Positions 41,961 through 50,673 of a stretch of DNA of 64,000 bases are shown in pieces (the stretch's first letter is position 1; each line of letters begins with the position of its first letter). The notes beneath the pieces are model-generated. The model was not told the origin of the DNA. It ran no database searches and saw nothing but the letters and a program-made list of their open reading frames with translations. The translations under genes and the position numbers were made by a program. The stretch comes from Catenulispora acidiphila DSM 44928 (GTDB lineage Bacteria > Actinomycetota > Actinomycetes > Streptomycetales > Catenulisporaceae): positions 9,032,229-9,096,228 of the forward strand of contig NC_013131.1 in the NCBI RefSeq assembly GCF_000024025.1, written 5' to 3'.

Positions 41961-41966
41961 TAATCT
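41961..41966 (+). promoter_or_regulatory. -10 box before alpha/beta hydrolase
   Basis: TAATCT, 7 nt before the ATG, in leaderless spacing. Confidence 0.5.
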
Positions 41967-41973
41967 CATCCCC

Positions 41974-42846
41974 ATGAGCACGCCGCCCTTCGTCGACCTG
42001 CCGCCTTTCACCGTCGCGGTCCAGCTGCCGACCGCGGGCGGGCCGCTCGCCGCGCTCCGCGCGACCCCGCCCGCCGGGGTGACCCGGCTCGGGGCAGCGG
42101 TGCTGGTGCCCGGTTTCACCGGGTCGAAGGAAGACTTCATCGCGGTCATGACGCCGCTCGCGGAGGCCGGCTACGAGGTCGTGTCCCTCGATCAGCGAGG
42201 ACAGAACGAGTCGGCCGGGCCGGAGGATCCGAGCGCGTACACGCTCCCGCAGCTCGCCGCCGACCTGGCCGACGTCATCGACGGGCTCACCGACGACACC
42301 TCGGCCTCGGTGCACATCATGGGCCACTCCTTCGGCGGCCTCGTGGCACGCGAATACGCCCTGTCCCACGTCGGCCGCGTCCGCAGCCTCGCGCTCCTGG
42401 ACTCCGGTCCGGCCGCCATCCCCGGTCGCTCCGCCGAGCAGGCGACGCTCCTGGTCGCCGCCGCCGGATTCATGACCTCGGCCGAGATCTGGGCCGAGAT
42501 GCAGAAGATCTCCGTCGCCGAGGGCGCGCCGCAGCACCGCGACCCGGCGGTCCGCGCCTTCCTGCAGCAGCGTTTCGAGAACAACGGCACCGCGATGCTC
42601 GCCGGCATGGGCACCTCGATCCTGAGCGCCGTCGACCGGACCGCCGAACTCGCCGCCGCCGGTCTGCCGCTCCTGGTCGCGGCGGGGGTCGGCGACGACG
42701 CGTGGCCGGTCCAGTTGCAGAAGGAGATGGCCACGCAGCTGGGGACCGACCTCGTGCTGATCGAGGACGCCGCGCACTCCCCCGCCGCCGAGAACCCGCC
42801 GGCGACCGCGCAGCTGCTCGTCGATTTCTGGGCGCGGAACGGCTGA
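41974..42846 (+). CDS. alpha/beta hydrolase
   Basis: A 290-residue serine hydrolase. The oxyanion region is VLVPGFTGSKED, the nucleophile elbow GHSFGG, the acid in AAGVGDDAWP and the His in DAAHSP near the C terminus. There is no signal peptide, so it is cytosolic. It belongs to the broad esterase/epoxide-hydrolase-like group and the substrate is unknown. It is monocistronic, framed by the helicase terminator and a short repeat array. Confidence 0.88.
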   Translation: MSTPPFVDLPPFTVAVQLPTAGGPLAALRATPPAGVTRLGAAVLVPGFTGSKEDFIAVMTPLAEAGYEVVSLDQRGQNESAGPEDPSAYTLPQLAADLADVIDGLTDDTSASVHIMGHSFGGLVAREYALSHVGRVRSLALLDSGPAAIPGRSAEQATLLVAAAGFMTSAEIWAEMQKISVAEGAPQHRDPAVRAFLQQRFENNGTAMLAGMGTSILSAVDRTAELAAAGLPLLVAAGVGDDAWPVQLQKEMATQLGTDLVLIEDAAHSPAAENPPATAQLLVDFWARNG

Positions 42847-42952
42847 TTCGGAACAGCTGATTCGGAACGACTGACTCAGGACGACCAGCTTCAGCGCAGC
42901 CGATTCAGACGGCTGAGTCGAACCAGCCCGCTCAGAACGGCTGAGTCCCGCT
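42841..42952. repeat. degenerate 14-bp tandem repeat
   Basis: About six to seven units related to GGCTGATTCGGAAC, for example at 42841, 42855, 42869, 42911, 42925 and 42939. The first units include the hydrolase stop codon and the last overlap the 3' end of the convergent PHP gene. Confidence 0.6.
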
Positions 42953-43798
42953 CGACCGCGCCACCAGCTCCTCGTACACCTCAGGGTCCGTGGTCTCGGC
43001 GCCGAGCCGCGTCGTCTTGCGCGAACCGTGCCAGTCCGAGGAGCCGGTGGTCAGCAGTCCCAGCTCCTTCGCCAGGGCACGCACCTGGTCGCGCTCCTTC
43101 GGTCCGTGGTCCGGGTGGTTCATCTCGATGCCGTCCATCCCGGCCTCGGCGAACGCCGCGATGTCCGCCTCGGACACCACCGGACCGCGCCGCCAGGCCA
43201 TCGGATGCGCCATCACCGTCACGCCGCCGGCCGCCTTGACCAGCGCGATCGCCTGGACCGGCGCCATGTCCAGCTTCTCCACCCGCGCGCGGCCGCCCTC
43301 GCCGAGCCAGTCCGGGGTGAACGCCGCGTCGACCGAGGTCACCACGCCCGCCTCGACGAGGGCCGAGGCCACGTGCGGGCGTCCCACCACGCCGCCGTCG
43401 GCGATCTCCTGGACGCGCTCCCAGGTGATCGGCGCGCCGAGCTCGCGCGCCTTCACCACCATCGCCTCGGCGCGGTGCGTCCGGGACTCGCGGATCTCGG
43501 CCAGCGCGGCGGCCAGCTCCGGGTGCTCGGGGTCGAACATGTACCCGAGCAGGTGCAGGCCGATCCCGTGGATCTTGCACGAGATCTCCACGCCCGGCAC
43601 GACGTTCTGGATATGCGACCAGACCCCGGCCTCGTGACCGTAGCGCAGCGCCCGACGCGCCTCGGACCAGCCGGCGGTGCCGTCGTGGTCGGTGATCGCC
43701 ACCACGGTCAGGCCGGCCGCCTCGGCCATCCCGACCAGCTCGGCCGGCTCGAAGGTCCCGTCGGAGGCGGTGGTGTGGGCGTGCAGGTCTATGCGCAT
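42932..43798 (-). CDS. PHP-domain phosphoesterase (TrpH/YciV-like)
   Basis: A 288-residue protein with PHP metal motifs: DLHAHTTASDGT, ITDHDGT, PGVEISC, VMAHPMAW and GSSDWHG. Relatives are 5'-3' exonucleases or nucleoside-bisphosphate phosphatases. The ATG at 43798 (MRIDLHAH, the family's normal N terminus) follows TAGCGT by 6 nt. A GTG two codons upstream lacks support. Its C-terminal codons overlap the 14-bp repeat array. Confidence 0.9.
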   Translation of the reverse strand: MRIDLHAHTTASDGTFEPAELVGMAEAAGLTVVAITDHDGTAGWSEARRALRYGHEAGVWSHIQNVVPGVEISCKIHGIGLHLLGYMFDPEHPELAAALAEIRESRTHRAEAMVVKARELGAPITWERVQEIADGGVVGRPHVASALVEAGVVTSVDAAFTPDWLGEGGRARVEKLDMAPVQAIALVKAAGGVTVMAHPMAWRRGPVVSEADIAAFAEAGMDGIEMNHPDHGPKERDQVRALAKELGLLTTGSSDWHGSRKTTRLGAETTDPEVYEELVARSSGTQPF

Positions 43799-43804
43799 GC
43801 CCAC

Positions 43805-43810
43805 ACGCTA
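43805..43810 (-). promoter_or_regulatory. -10 box of PHP gene
   Basis: TAGCGT on the minus strand, 6 nt before the ATG. Confidence 0.4.
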
Positions 43811-43832
43811 CCGACCCCCGACCGGCGCCGCT

Positions 43833-44597
43833 CTACCGCGTGATCGTGCCGCCGTCGACGACCATGGACTCGCCGTTGACGAACGACGCCTCCGGCGAGC
43901 ACAGCCACACCGCCGCCGTGGCTATCTGCTCCGGCTGCCCCACGAATCCGCCGGTGTTCTCCCGCGCCTGCATGTTCACCGCCGGCCGCTCCTGCGCCGA
44001 GGTGTGGATCATCGGGGTGTCGACGACGCCGGGACAGATCGCGTTGATCCGCAGCCCGGCGTTCCGGTACTCGCGGGCCGCGGTCTTCGTCAGCCCGAGC
44101 ACGCCGTGCTTCGACGAGCAGTACGGCGACAGGTACGGCACCGCGACCAGCCCCGCGGCCGACGCGATGTTCACGATCGTCCCGGACCGGTTCGGCAGCA
44201 TCGCGCGGATCTCGTGCTTCAGCGACAGGAACACCCCGGTCAGGTTGACGCCCAGGACCCGGTTCCAGTCCTCCAGCGCGGTGTCCCCGATCTTCGCCCC
44301 GGTCCCGGCGACCCCGGCGCAGTTCACCGCGGCGTCCAGCCGGCCGTACTCGGCGACGGCAGCGCCGACAGCCGCCTCGACCTCCGCCTCCACCGACACG
44401 TCCGCGCGCACGAACAGCGCCGTGCCGCCGGCCTTCCGGATCAGCTCGACCGTCTCCGGTCCCGAATACTCCCCGGTGTCGGTCCGGTCCACCACCACGA
44501 CCGCCGCCGCGCCCCGCGCCGCGAACAGCTCCGCGGTCGCCCGGCCGATCCCGCTCGCCCCGCCGGTCACCATCGCGATCTTCTTCTCAGCTGGCAT
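43833..44597 (-). CDS. short-chain dehydrogenase/reductase
   Basis: A 254-residue classical SDR. It has the NAD(P) motif TGGASGIG, Asp in VVVDRTD (suggesting NAD preference), NCAG, catalytic Ser in IASAAG, and the Tyr/Lys pair in YCSSKHG. The C-terminal phrase NGESMVVDGG is typical. The substrate is unknown. It probably has its own leaderless transcript (TACCGT 6 nt before the ATG) and ends 35 nt before the PHP start. Confidence 0.92.
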   Translation of the reverse strand: MPAEKKIAMVTGGASGIGRATAELFAARGAAAVVVVDRTDTGEYSGPETVELIRKAGGTALFVRADVSVEAEVEAAVGAAVAEYGRLDAAVNCAGVAGTGAKIGDTALEDWNRVLGVNLTGVFLSLKHEIRAMLPNRSGTIVNIASAAGLVAVPYLSPYCSSKHGVLGLTKTAAREYRNAGLRINAICPGVVDTPMIHTSAQERPAVNMQARENTGGFVGQPEQIATAAVWLCSPEASFVNGESMVVDGGTITR

Positions 44598-44603
44598 GCG
44601 CGC

Positions 44604-44609
44604 ACGGTA
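44604..44609 (-). promoter_or_regulatory. -10 box of SDR gene
   Basis: TACCGT on the minus strand, 6 nt before the ATG. Confidence 0.4.
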
Positions 44610-44647
44610 AGCCCGAGGGCGCCAAGCGTCCATGCCCACCGTGGTAA

Positions 44648-44653
44648 TAGGCT
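44648..44653 (+). promoter_or_regulatory. -10 box of ECF sigma factor gene
   Basis: TAGGCT, 7 nt before the GTG at 44661. It does not resemble the ECF41 promoter found downstream. Confidence 0.4.
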
Positions 44654-44660
44654 GGTCGGC

Positions 44661-45611
44661 GTGGAGCAGGACCTTCCTACGTGGGACGACGCCGAAGCCG
44701 CCGAGGCCTTCAACGACCACCGCAGGCTGCTGACGTCCGTGGCCTACCGCGTGCTCGGCCGCTGGAGCGACGCCGAGGACGTCGTGCAGGACGCGTGGCT
44801 GCGCTGGAGCGCCGCCGACTACGCCTCGGTCGAGGACCCGAAGGCCTTCCTGGTCACCGTGACGACCCGGCTGGCCATCGACCAGCTCCGCAAGGCGCAG
44901 ACCCGCAAGGAGTCCTACGTCGGGCCCTGGCTCCCGGAGCCGGTGCTGACCCGGGACGGCGCCGACAGCGCCCCGGACGCCGCCGACCGCGTGGTCCTGG
45001 ACGACACCGTCTCGCTGGCCATGCTGCTGGTGATGGAGACGCTCTCGCCGCTGGAGCGCGCCGTGTTCGTGCTGCGCGAGGCCTTCGACTACAGCTTCGC
45101 CGAGATCGCCGCGATGCTGGACCGCACCGAGGCCGCGGTGCGCCAGCTGCTGGTCCGGGCCCGCGCCCACGTCCACGACAAGCGCCCGCGCTACCCGCTG
45201 GACGACGTGAAGCGGCACGGCATCGCCGAGCGCTTCCTGGCGGCGTGCGTCGGCGGCGACGTCGCGCCGCTGCTGGAGTTGCTGTCCCCGGAGGTCACGG
45301 TCATCTCCGACGGCGGCGGCGTGGTCACCGCGGCGACGCGTCCGGTGGTCGGCCTGGACCACGTGGCCCGGTTCCTGATGGGCATCGCCACGAAGTACGC
45401 GAAGTACATCGAAGACGGCGTGAACATCCGTATCGAGATCTCGCCGGCCGGAGTCAACGGCGATCCGGCGATCATCGCGTTCGCCGACGACAAGGTGCTC
45501 TACGTCTACTCGCTGGACCTGGCCGAGGACGGCAGGATCCGCACGGTCTTCGCCATGGCCAACCCCGAGAAGCTCAGCGGGGTGCGCGAGCTGGAGGGTG
45601 ACGCGGGCTGA
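44661..45611 (+). CDS. ECF41-type (SigJ-like) RNA polymerase sigma factor
   Basis: A 316-residue sigma factor. Region 2 (FNDHRRLLTSVAYRVLGRW, then AEDVVQDAWLRW) and region 4 (LSPLERAVFVLREAF, then FAEIAAMLDRTEAAVRQL) are followed by a C-terminal SnoaL-like extension of about 130 residues (AERFLAACVGGDVAPLLELL), which replaces an anti-sigma factor in ECF41 proteins. Members are encoded beside a carboxymuconolactone decarboxylase, oxidoreductase or epimerase gene, here the epimerase at 45782. The GTG start is supported by TAGGCT 7 nt upstream. Confidence 0.92.
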   Translation: MEQDLPTWDDAEAAEAFNDHRRLLTSVAYRVLGRWSDAEDVVQDAWLRWSAADYASVEDPKAFLVTVTTRLAIDQLRKAQTRKESYVGPWLPEPVLTRDGADSAPDAADRVVLDDTVSLAMLLVMETLSPLERAVFVLREAFDYSFAEIAAMLDRTEAAVRQLLVRARAHVHDKRPRYPLDDVKRHGIAERFLAACVGGDVAPLLELLSPEVTVISDGGGVVTAATRPVVGLDHVARFLMGIATKYAKYIEDGVNIRIEISPAGVNGDPAIIAFADDKVLYVYSLDLAEDGRIRTVFAMANPEKLSGVRELEGDAG

Positions 45612-45621
45612 GGCTCGCCGC

Positions 45622-45652
45622 GTCAGCCCGAGCCGCCCCGGCTCGGGCTGAC
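45622..45652 (+). terminator. hairpin terminator after sigma factor gene
   Basis: Perfect 13-bp arms GTCAGCCCGAGCC / GGCTCGGGCTGAC, loop GCCCC, without a U-tract. Confidence 0.7.
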
Positions 45653-45700
45653 CCACCCTGACCTGCGGTAACAGAGTGTGAGCCAGGACACACGGGCACG

Positions 45701-45727
45701 TGTCACAGATCCGGGACCGAGCCCGTC
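45701..45727 (+). promoter_or_regulatory. ECF41-type promoter of the epimerase gene
   Basis: TGTCACA (45701-45707), a 16-nt spacer and CGTC (45724-45727) match the described ECF41 promoter consensus. It lies about 55 nt before the epimerase ATG. Confidence 0.8.
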
Positions 45728-45781
45728 CTTGCCATCGACAGCGGCCGAGAAGCGCCGCCCGCCGATTCCAAGGAGCTCACC

Positions 45782-46714
45782 ATGCGTATCCTGCTCGCCG
45801 GTGCCAGCGGCGTCTTCGGCCGCGTCCTCACTCCGGCCCTGATCGACGCGGGCCACGAAGTCGTCGGCATCACCCGCACCCCGGACGGAGTCCGCGCCAT
45901 CGAGGCGATGGGCGCCGGCACGGTCGTCGCCGACGTCATGGACCGCGCCGAGCTGCTCGCGGCGGTCGAGGGCCACCACTTCGACGCCGTCATCAGCCAG
46001 CTGACAGCCCTGAAGAAGCCGCCGATGCGCAACAAGGACATGGACGTCACCAACACCCTGCGCACGGTCGGCACCGAGAACTTGATGGCGGCGGCCAAGG
46101 CGACCGGCGCCACCCGCTTCCTGACCCAGTCGATGATCTTCGGCTACGGATACGGCGACCTCGGTCCCGGCCGCATCACCGAGGACGCCTTCTTCGGGCC
46201 TTCCCCGCGCAGGGCGTTCGCCCGTCACGGCGAAGCGATGCTGCGCAACGAGCAGATCGCCTTCTCCGAGCCCGGCATAGACGGCATCGCATTGCGCTAC
46301 GGCCTGTTCTACGGCGGCCCGGCGACGAACGCCTATGTGGAGGGCCTGCAGGCCGGCAAGATGCCGCTCGTCAAGGCCGGCACCAACTCCTTCGTCCACC
46401 TCGCCGACGCGGCGAGCGCGACCGTGGCCGCGGTGGAGCGCGGCAAGGGCGGCGAGGCGTACAACGTCGTGGACGACGCCCCGGCGCCGTTCGCGGACGT
46501 CGCCCTGGAGATCGCGAAGGACTTCGGGACCAAGACCCCGCGCACCGTCCCGGCCTGGCTGACCAAGCCGATGCCGTACCTGCACTGCTTCATCACCGGC
46601 CGCTGGATCGTCAGCAACGCCAAGGCCAAGGACCAGCTCGGGTGGCAGCCGCAGTACCCGTCGTTCCACGAGGGCGTGCACGCCGACGCGCGGGCGGCGG
46701 GAATCCAGGCGTAG
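45782..46714 (+). CDS. NAD(P)-dependent epimerase/reductase, ECF41 partner
   Basis: A 310-residue extended-SDR protein with the Rossmann motif GASGVFGR and QSMIFGYGYGD, where the usual YxxxK is not obvious. A late substrate loop carries NAYVEG, and NSFVHLADAASAT is typical of atypical extended SDRs. AAGGAG lies before the ATG. Its promoter matches the ECF41 consensus, and it is probably the main or only target of the sigma factor upstream. The substrate is unknown. Confidence 0.9.
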   Translation: MRILLAGASGVFGRVLTPALIDAGHEVVGITRTPDGVRAIEAMGAGTVVADVMDRAELLAAVEGHHFDAVISQLTALKKPPMRNKDMDVTNTLRTVGTENLMAAAKATGATRFLTQSMIFGYGYGDLGPGRITEDAFFGPSPRRAFARHGEAMLRNEQIAFSEPGIDGIALRYGLFYGGPATNAYVEGLQAGKMPLVKAGTNSFVHLADAASATVAAVERGKGGEAYNVVDDAPAPFADVALEIAKDFGTKTPRTVPAWLTKPMPYLHCFITGRWIVSNAKAKDQLGWQPQYPSFHEGVHADARAAGIQA

Positions 46715-46734
46715 CGATCTGCCCGGCACGGAAA

Positions 46735-46775
46735 CGGCCCCCTGATCCCGGTGAGGGAACCGGATCAGGGGGCCG
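46735..46775. terminator. bidirectional hairpin terminator
   Basis: 14-bp arms CGGCCCCCTGATCC / GGATCAGGGGGCCG, extendable to 17 bp with one bulge, between convergent genes. Confidence 0.8.
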
Positions 46776-46804
46776 AGCGTGTCCTGGTCTGCCGCCGGGG
46801 ATCG

Positions 46805-48250
46805 CTACAGGTCGATCCCGGTCAGCACCAGTACGCGCTCATATGTGTAGTCCTCCATGGCGTACCTGACGCCTTCGCGGCCCACACCGGAGCCCTTCAC
46901 ACCACCGTACGGCATTTGGTCCGCGCGGAAACTAGGAGCGTCGCCGATGATGACCCCGCCGACCTCCAGATCGCGGTGCATCCGGAACGCGGTGTGCAGG
47001 TCGTTGGTGAAGACGCCGGCCTGAAGGCCGAACTGCGAGTCGTTGACCAGGCGGACCGCCTCGTCCGCGCCGTCGAAGGCGCGCACCACCAGCACCGGGC
47101 CGAAGACCTCCTCGGTCACCACCTTGGAGCGCGCCGGGGCGCCGGCGATGACGGTCGGCTCGTAGCTGGCGCCGTCGCGGACGCCGCCGGTCAGCAGCGT
47201 GGCGCCGGCGCCGACGGCCTCCTCGACCCAGGCCTCGACGCGCTCGGCGGCGGCGGTGCTGATCATCGGGCCGACGTCGGTCGCGCCGTCGGCCGGGTCG
47301 CCGGTCTTCTGCGCCTCGACGGCCGCGACGACCTTCTCGACCAGCTTGTCGTAGACCGCGCGGTCGGCGAAGACCCGCTGCACCGAGATGCAGGACTGCC
47401 CGGCCTGGTAGTTGGAGAAGGCTGCGATCCGCTGCGCGGCCCAGTCCAGGTCCTTCTCCGAGGAGTAGTCGGCCATCACCACGGCCGCGGCGTTGCCGCC
47501 GAGCTCCAGGGTGACGTGCTTGTGCGGGACCGCGGCCTGGATCATCTCGCCGACCGGGCCGGAGCCGGTGAAGCTGACCACCGGCAGCCGCGGGTCGGCG
47601 GTGAGCCCGGTCATCCGGCCGTTCGGCACCGGCAGCACCGACCAGGAGCCGGCCGGCAGGTCGGTCTCGGCCAGCAGCTCGCCGAGCAGCAGGGCGCTGA
47701 GCGGGGTGGCCGGCGCCGGCTTGAGCACGATCGGCGCGCCGACCGCGATCGCCGGGGCGACCTTGTGCGCCACCAGGTTCAGCGGGAAGTTGAACGGCGC
47801 GATGCCCAGCACCGGCCCGCGCGGGAAGCGCCGGGTGATGGCGGTGCGGCCGGCGGCGTTGGCGTCGGTGTCCAGGCGCTGCATCTCGCCGTTGAAGCGG
47901 CGCGCCTCCTCGGCGGCCCAGCGGAAGACCGAGACGGCGCGGCCGACCTCGGCCTTGGCCCATTTCAGCGGCTTGCCGTTCTCGGCGGTGATCAGCGCCG
48001 CGATCTCCTCGGCGCGCTCGGCGATCCGGCGCGAGACGTGGTCCAGCGCGGCCGCTCGGACGAAGGCGGGCTGGTCGGCGGTCTCCTTGGCGGCCGCGAC
48101 GGCCGCCTCCACCGCCTGCTCCACCTGCTCCTCGGTCGGCACCGAGACCGTCGCCACCAGGCGGCCGTCGTACGGCGAGCGCACCTCGTAGCTGTCGGTT
48201 CCCGTGACCTGCTTACCCGCGATCCAGAAGGGCGTTGCCTGCTCAGTCAT
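46805..48250 (-). CDS. aldehyde dehydrogenase
   Basis: A 481-residue NAD(P)-dependent aldehyde dehydrogenase. Motifs are GIAPFNFPLN, VLKPAPATP, SFTGSGPVG, the general-base Glu in TLELGGNAA, the catalytic Cys in AGQSCISVQR, and TEEVFGPVL. The GNAAAVVM and QSCISVQRV wording places it with the lactaldehyde/non-phosphorylating glyceraldehyde-3-phosphate type rather than the betaine-aldehyde type. The ATG at 48250 follows TACTCT by 7 nt. Confidence 0.92.
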   Translation of the reverse strand: MTEQATPFWIAGKQVTGTDSYEVRSPYDGRLVATVSVPTEEQVEQAVEAAVAAAKETADQPAFVRAAALDHVSRRIAERAEEIAALITAENGKPLKWAKAEVGRAVSVFRWAAEEARRFNGEMQRLDTDANAAGRTAITRRFPRGPVLGIAPFNFPLNLVAHKVAPAIAVGAPIVLKPAPATPLSALLLGELLAETDLPAGSWSVLPVPNGRMTGLTADPRLPVVSFTGSGPVGEMIQAAVPHKHVTLELGGNAAAVVMADYSSEKDLDWAAQRIAAFSNYQAGQSCISVQRVFADRAVYDKLVEKVVAAVEAQKTGDPADGATDVGPMISTAAAERVEAWVEEAVGAGATLLTGGVRDGASYEPTVIAGAPARSKVVTEEVFGPVLVVRAFDGADEAVRLVNDSQFGLQAGVFTNDLHTAFRMHRDLEVGGVIIGDAPSFRADQMPYGGVKGSGVGREGVRYAMEDYTYERVLVLTGIDL

Positions 48251-48257
48251 GGGACTC

Positions 48258-48263
48258 AGAGTA
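48258..48263 (-). promoter_or_regulatory. -10 box of aldehyde dehydrogenase gene
   Basis: TACTCT on the minus strand, 7 nt before the ATG. Confidence 0.4.
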
Positions 48264-48324
48264 GGCGCGGGCGGGCGGCGGCGCTGGTGTACGCGATGGC
48301 CAGTCCGGAAGACAGGCTGCGCCA

Positions 48325-49050
48325 TCAGGGCCACACGGTGAACTCGTTGCCGTCGGGGTCGGTCATCTCCACCTCGCCGAGCGGACCGGGAGCGGCGCCG
48401 GTGCGGGCGGCGCCGAGCGACACCAGGCGGTCAAGCTCCGTATTCAATCCGCTGCCGGCTTGGCGATCGCCGACGACGGCGAGGTCGAAGCGCAGCCGGT
48501 TTCGTCCGGGCTTCGCGGCGAACGGCGGACCGCCCCAGGTGATCTTCGGACCGCCGTGCGGGGACCGGATCGCGGTCTCCTGGTCCTGGTCCCAGACCAG
48601 AGGCCAGTCCAGCACTCGGCTCCAGAAGTAGCCCACCTCCTGCGAACCGTCGCTCGCCAGCGCTCCGACGAAGCCGCATTCGGCGAGGAACTTGTTGCCC
48701 GCCGCGATCACGCAGAACTCGTTGCCCTCCGGATCGGCGAGCACCACATGCGTCGCATCCGGGCCCTGACCCACGTCGTGGTGCCGACCGCCGAGTTCCA
48801 GCGCCCGAGCGACGGTCTGCCGCTGCATCTCCGGGGACGCGCTCGTCAGGTCGAAGTGCATCTGGTTCTGCTGGACCTTCTCCGCCTCTGACGGCAGGAA
48901 GCGCAGCCGGAATCCCGTGTCGTCGTTGGGGTTCAGCGCGATGCCTTCGGGGTCATCGGCCTGTTCCCAGCCCAAGACCCCGGCCCAGAAGCGGGCGAGC
49001 CGGAGCGGGTCGTGCGCGTCGATGCAGAGGGCGACAAGCTGGACGGCCAT
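48325..49050 (-). CDS. VOC-family (glyoxalase-like) protein, two domains
   Basis: A 241-residue protein of two tandem beta-alpha-beta-beta-beta VOC domains. Each half ends with DPEGNEFCV or DPDGNEFTVWP, the Glu of the usual metal site, and starts with a strand such as LVALCIDAHDPLRLARFW. It could be a dioxygenase, isomerase or binding/resistance protein. The substrate is unknown. GGGGG precedes the ATG. Confidence 0.85.
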   Translation of the reverse strand: MAVQLVALCIDAHDPLRLARFWAGVLGWEQADDPEGIALNPNDDTGFRLRFLPSEAEKVQQNQMHFDLTSASPEMQRQTVARALELGGRHHDVGQGPDATHVVLADPEGNEFCVIAAGNKFLAECGFVGALASDGSQEVGYFWSRVLDWPLVWDQDQETAIRSPHGGPKITWGGPPFAAKPGRNRLRFDLAVVGDRQAGSGLNTELDRLVSLGAARTGAAPGPLGEVEMTDPDGNEFTVWP

Positions 49051-49131
49051 CCCCCGACCTAATCACTTCCGAGAACTGCGACGCGACCGCATTTCCGGTC
49101 GGCGCATACGGCCTGCCTACTGCCTTGCGGC

Positions 49132-50583
49132 CTAGTGCCCCTCGCGCACCCGCAGCGCGAACCACAGCTCCATCCGCGCATCCGCCGAGTCGTTGGCGGT
49201 CAGATCCTTGTCCAACAGCTCCCCGGCCCGCGCGATCCGAGCCCGCACCGTGTGCCGGTGCACCCCCAGCTCCGCAGCCGCGGAGTCCCACTGACCGTTG
49301 TGCGACAGCCAGGCACGCAGCGTCGGCACCAGTTCGGCGCGGTCCGCCTCGACCAGCGGCCGCAGCAGCCCGGCTGCGAAGTCGCGGACGCCCTGGTCCG
49401 CGAACAGCGACTCCAGTCCCGAGCCGGACTCCGCGAAGTACACCGTCGGCCGTCCGCTCTTGCGCGCGGTCGCCAGCGCCTCGCCGGCCTGCCGGTAGCC
49501 GCGCCCGAAGTCCGCATAGCCGATCGCGTCCGAGACGCCGCCGGTGAAGCCCTCGAAGTCGGCCGGGGCGACCAGCACGCGCTCGCCGTCCTCTTCGAGC
49601 ACGAACACGCGGTCCGACACCGCCTCGTCGCGCACGGAGTCGCGCGCGATCCGCACCGGTTCCGGCGGCAATGGCACGCGCAGCTCCCCCGCGGCTTCGT
49701 ACGCCGCATCCACGTATCCGGCCAGCAGCAGCCGCACCACTGCGCGGCGCAGCGTCAGCTCGGCGACCGTCACGTCCTTGGTCGGCTGCTCGACCCCGAG
49801 CGTGAGCAGGGTGAGCGCGACGGCCAGGATCTGGCGGCCGGTCGTGTCCGGCCCGCTCGTGCGCTCCAGCAGCCCGACGGTCAGGAAGCCCATGACCCGC
49901 TTGCCCGCCCCGAGCGCGTGCACCTCGACGTGCCCTGATTCGGTGAGGATCGACGCGCTGCTGGGCAGCGTCCCGCCGCGCAGCCGGGCCAGCTCCGGCG
50001 CCAGGTCCAGGCCGGGTACCGGTCCCGCGCTGTGCAGAACCGCGCCGTCCGCGCCGGCCAGAATCGCCCACGCTCCGGGCCCGAGCCCGCGCACCAGCGA
50101 GCGGACCAGGGAGCGCTGCGGCTCGTGCGCCAGCGCCGACTTCACCAGTTCCTGCTGCGTCCGATACCCCTCGGTGAGGGCGCGGTACTCCTCGACCGCC
50201 AGCGCCTTCGACACCGACTTCGCGATCGCGATGAACGGCGTGGCTTTCGGTACCTCCAGGACCGGCAGGCCGTGCGCCGACGCCGCGGCGACGAACCGAT
50301 CCGGGACCGCGGCGTTGTTGAGCCCGACGCCGAACCCCAGCCCGGCGACCCCGGCGCGTACCAGTCCCGACAGGAAGGCCTCGAGGTCGAACCCGGGGTC
50401 GGCCAGCCGCAGCCCGGTGGTCAGCAGCAGTTCGCCGCCTTCCAGGAACGGCGCCGGGTCGTTCAGCTCGGTGGTGTGCACCCACCGCACCTCGCGCGAG
50501 GTGTCCCCGGCCGGCCCTTCGGCGGTGAGCAGACGCAGGCCCAGAGGTCGGTCGGCGAGCAGGGAGGCGATCGTCGGCGGCAC
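49132..50583 (-). CDS. PucR-family transcriptional regulator
   Basis: A 483-residue regulator. The N-terminal PucR domain (TIASLLADRPLGLRLL, then EVRWVHTTELNDPAPFLEGG) is followed by a GGDEF-like mid domain and a C-terminal PucR helix-turn-helix (LRAWLSHNGQWDSAAAELGVHRHTVR). Relatives control purine, amine or GABA use. It is divergent from an NCS1 permease gene with only 90 nt between them, so it probably regulates that operon. The GTG at 50583 follows TAGGCT by 6 nt. Confidence 0.92.
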   Translation of the reverse strand: MPPTIASLLADRPLGLRLLTAEGPAGDTSREVRWVHTTELNDPAPFLEGGELLLTTGLRLADPGFDLEAFLSGLVRAGVAGLGFGVGLNNAAVPDRFVAAASAHGLPVLEVPKATPFIAIAKSVSKALAVEEYRALTEGYRTQQELVKSALAHEPQRSLVRSLVRGLGPGAWAILAGADGAVLHSAGPVPGLDLAPELARLRGGTLPSSASILTESGHVEVHALGAGKRVMGFLTVGLLERTSGPDTTGRQILAVALTLLTLGVEQPTKDVTVAELTLRRAVVRLLLAGYVDAAYEAAGELRVPLPPEPVRIARDSVRDEAVSDRVFVLEEDGERVLVAPADFEGFTGGVSDAIGYADFGRGYRQAGEALATARKSGRPTVYFAESGSGLESLFADQGVRDFAAGLLRPLVEADRAELVPTLRAWLSHNGQWDSAAAELGVHRHTVRARIARAGELLDKDLTANDSADARMELWFALRVREGH

Positions 50584-50589
50584 AGCTCC

Positions 50590-50595
50590 AGCCTA
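50590..50595 (-). promoter_or_regulatory. -10 box of PucR-family gene
   Basis: TAGGCT on the minus strand, 6 nt before the GTG. Confidence 0.4.
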
Positions 50596-50673
50596 CGTCG
50601 CCGATCGCGGGCGCCATCGTCGCTGATCACCCTTCGAACAGCGGTACACGCGCCCCGTACTATGAATCACGCC

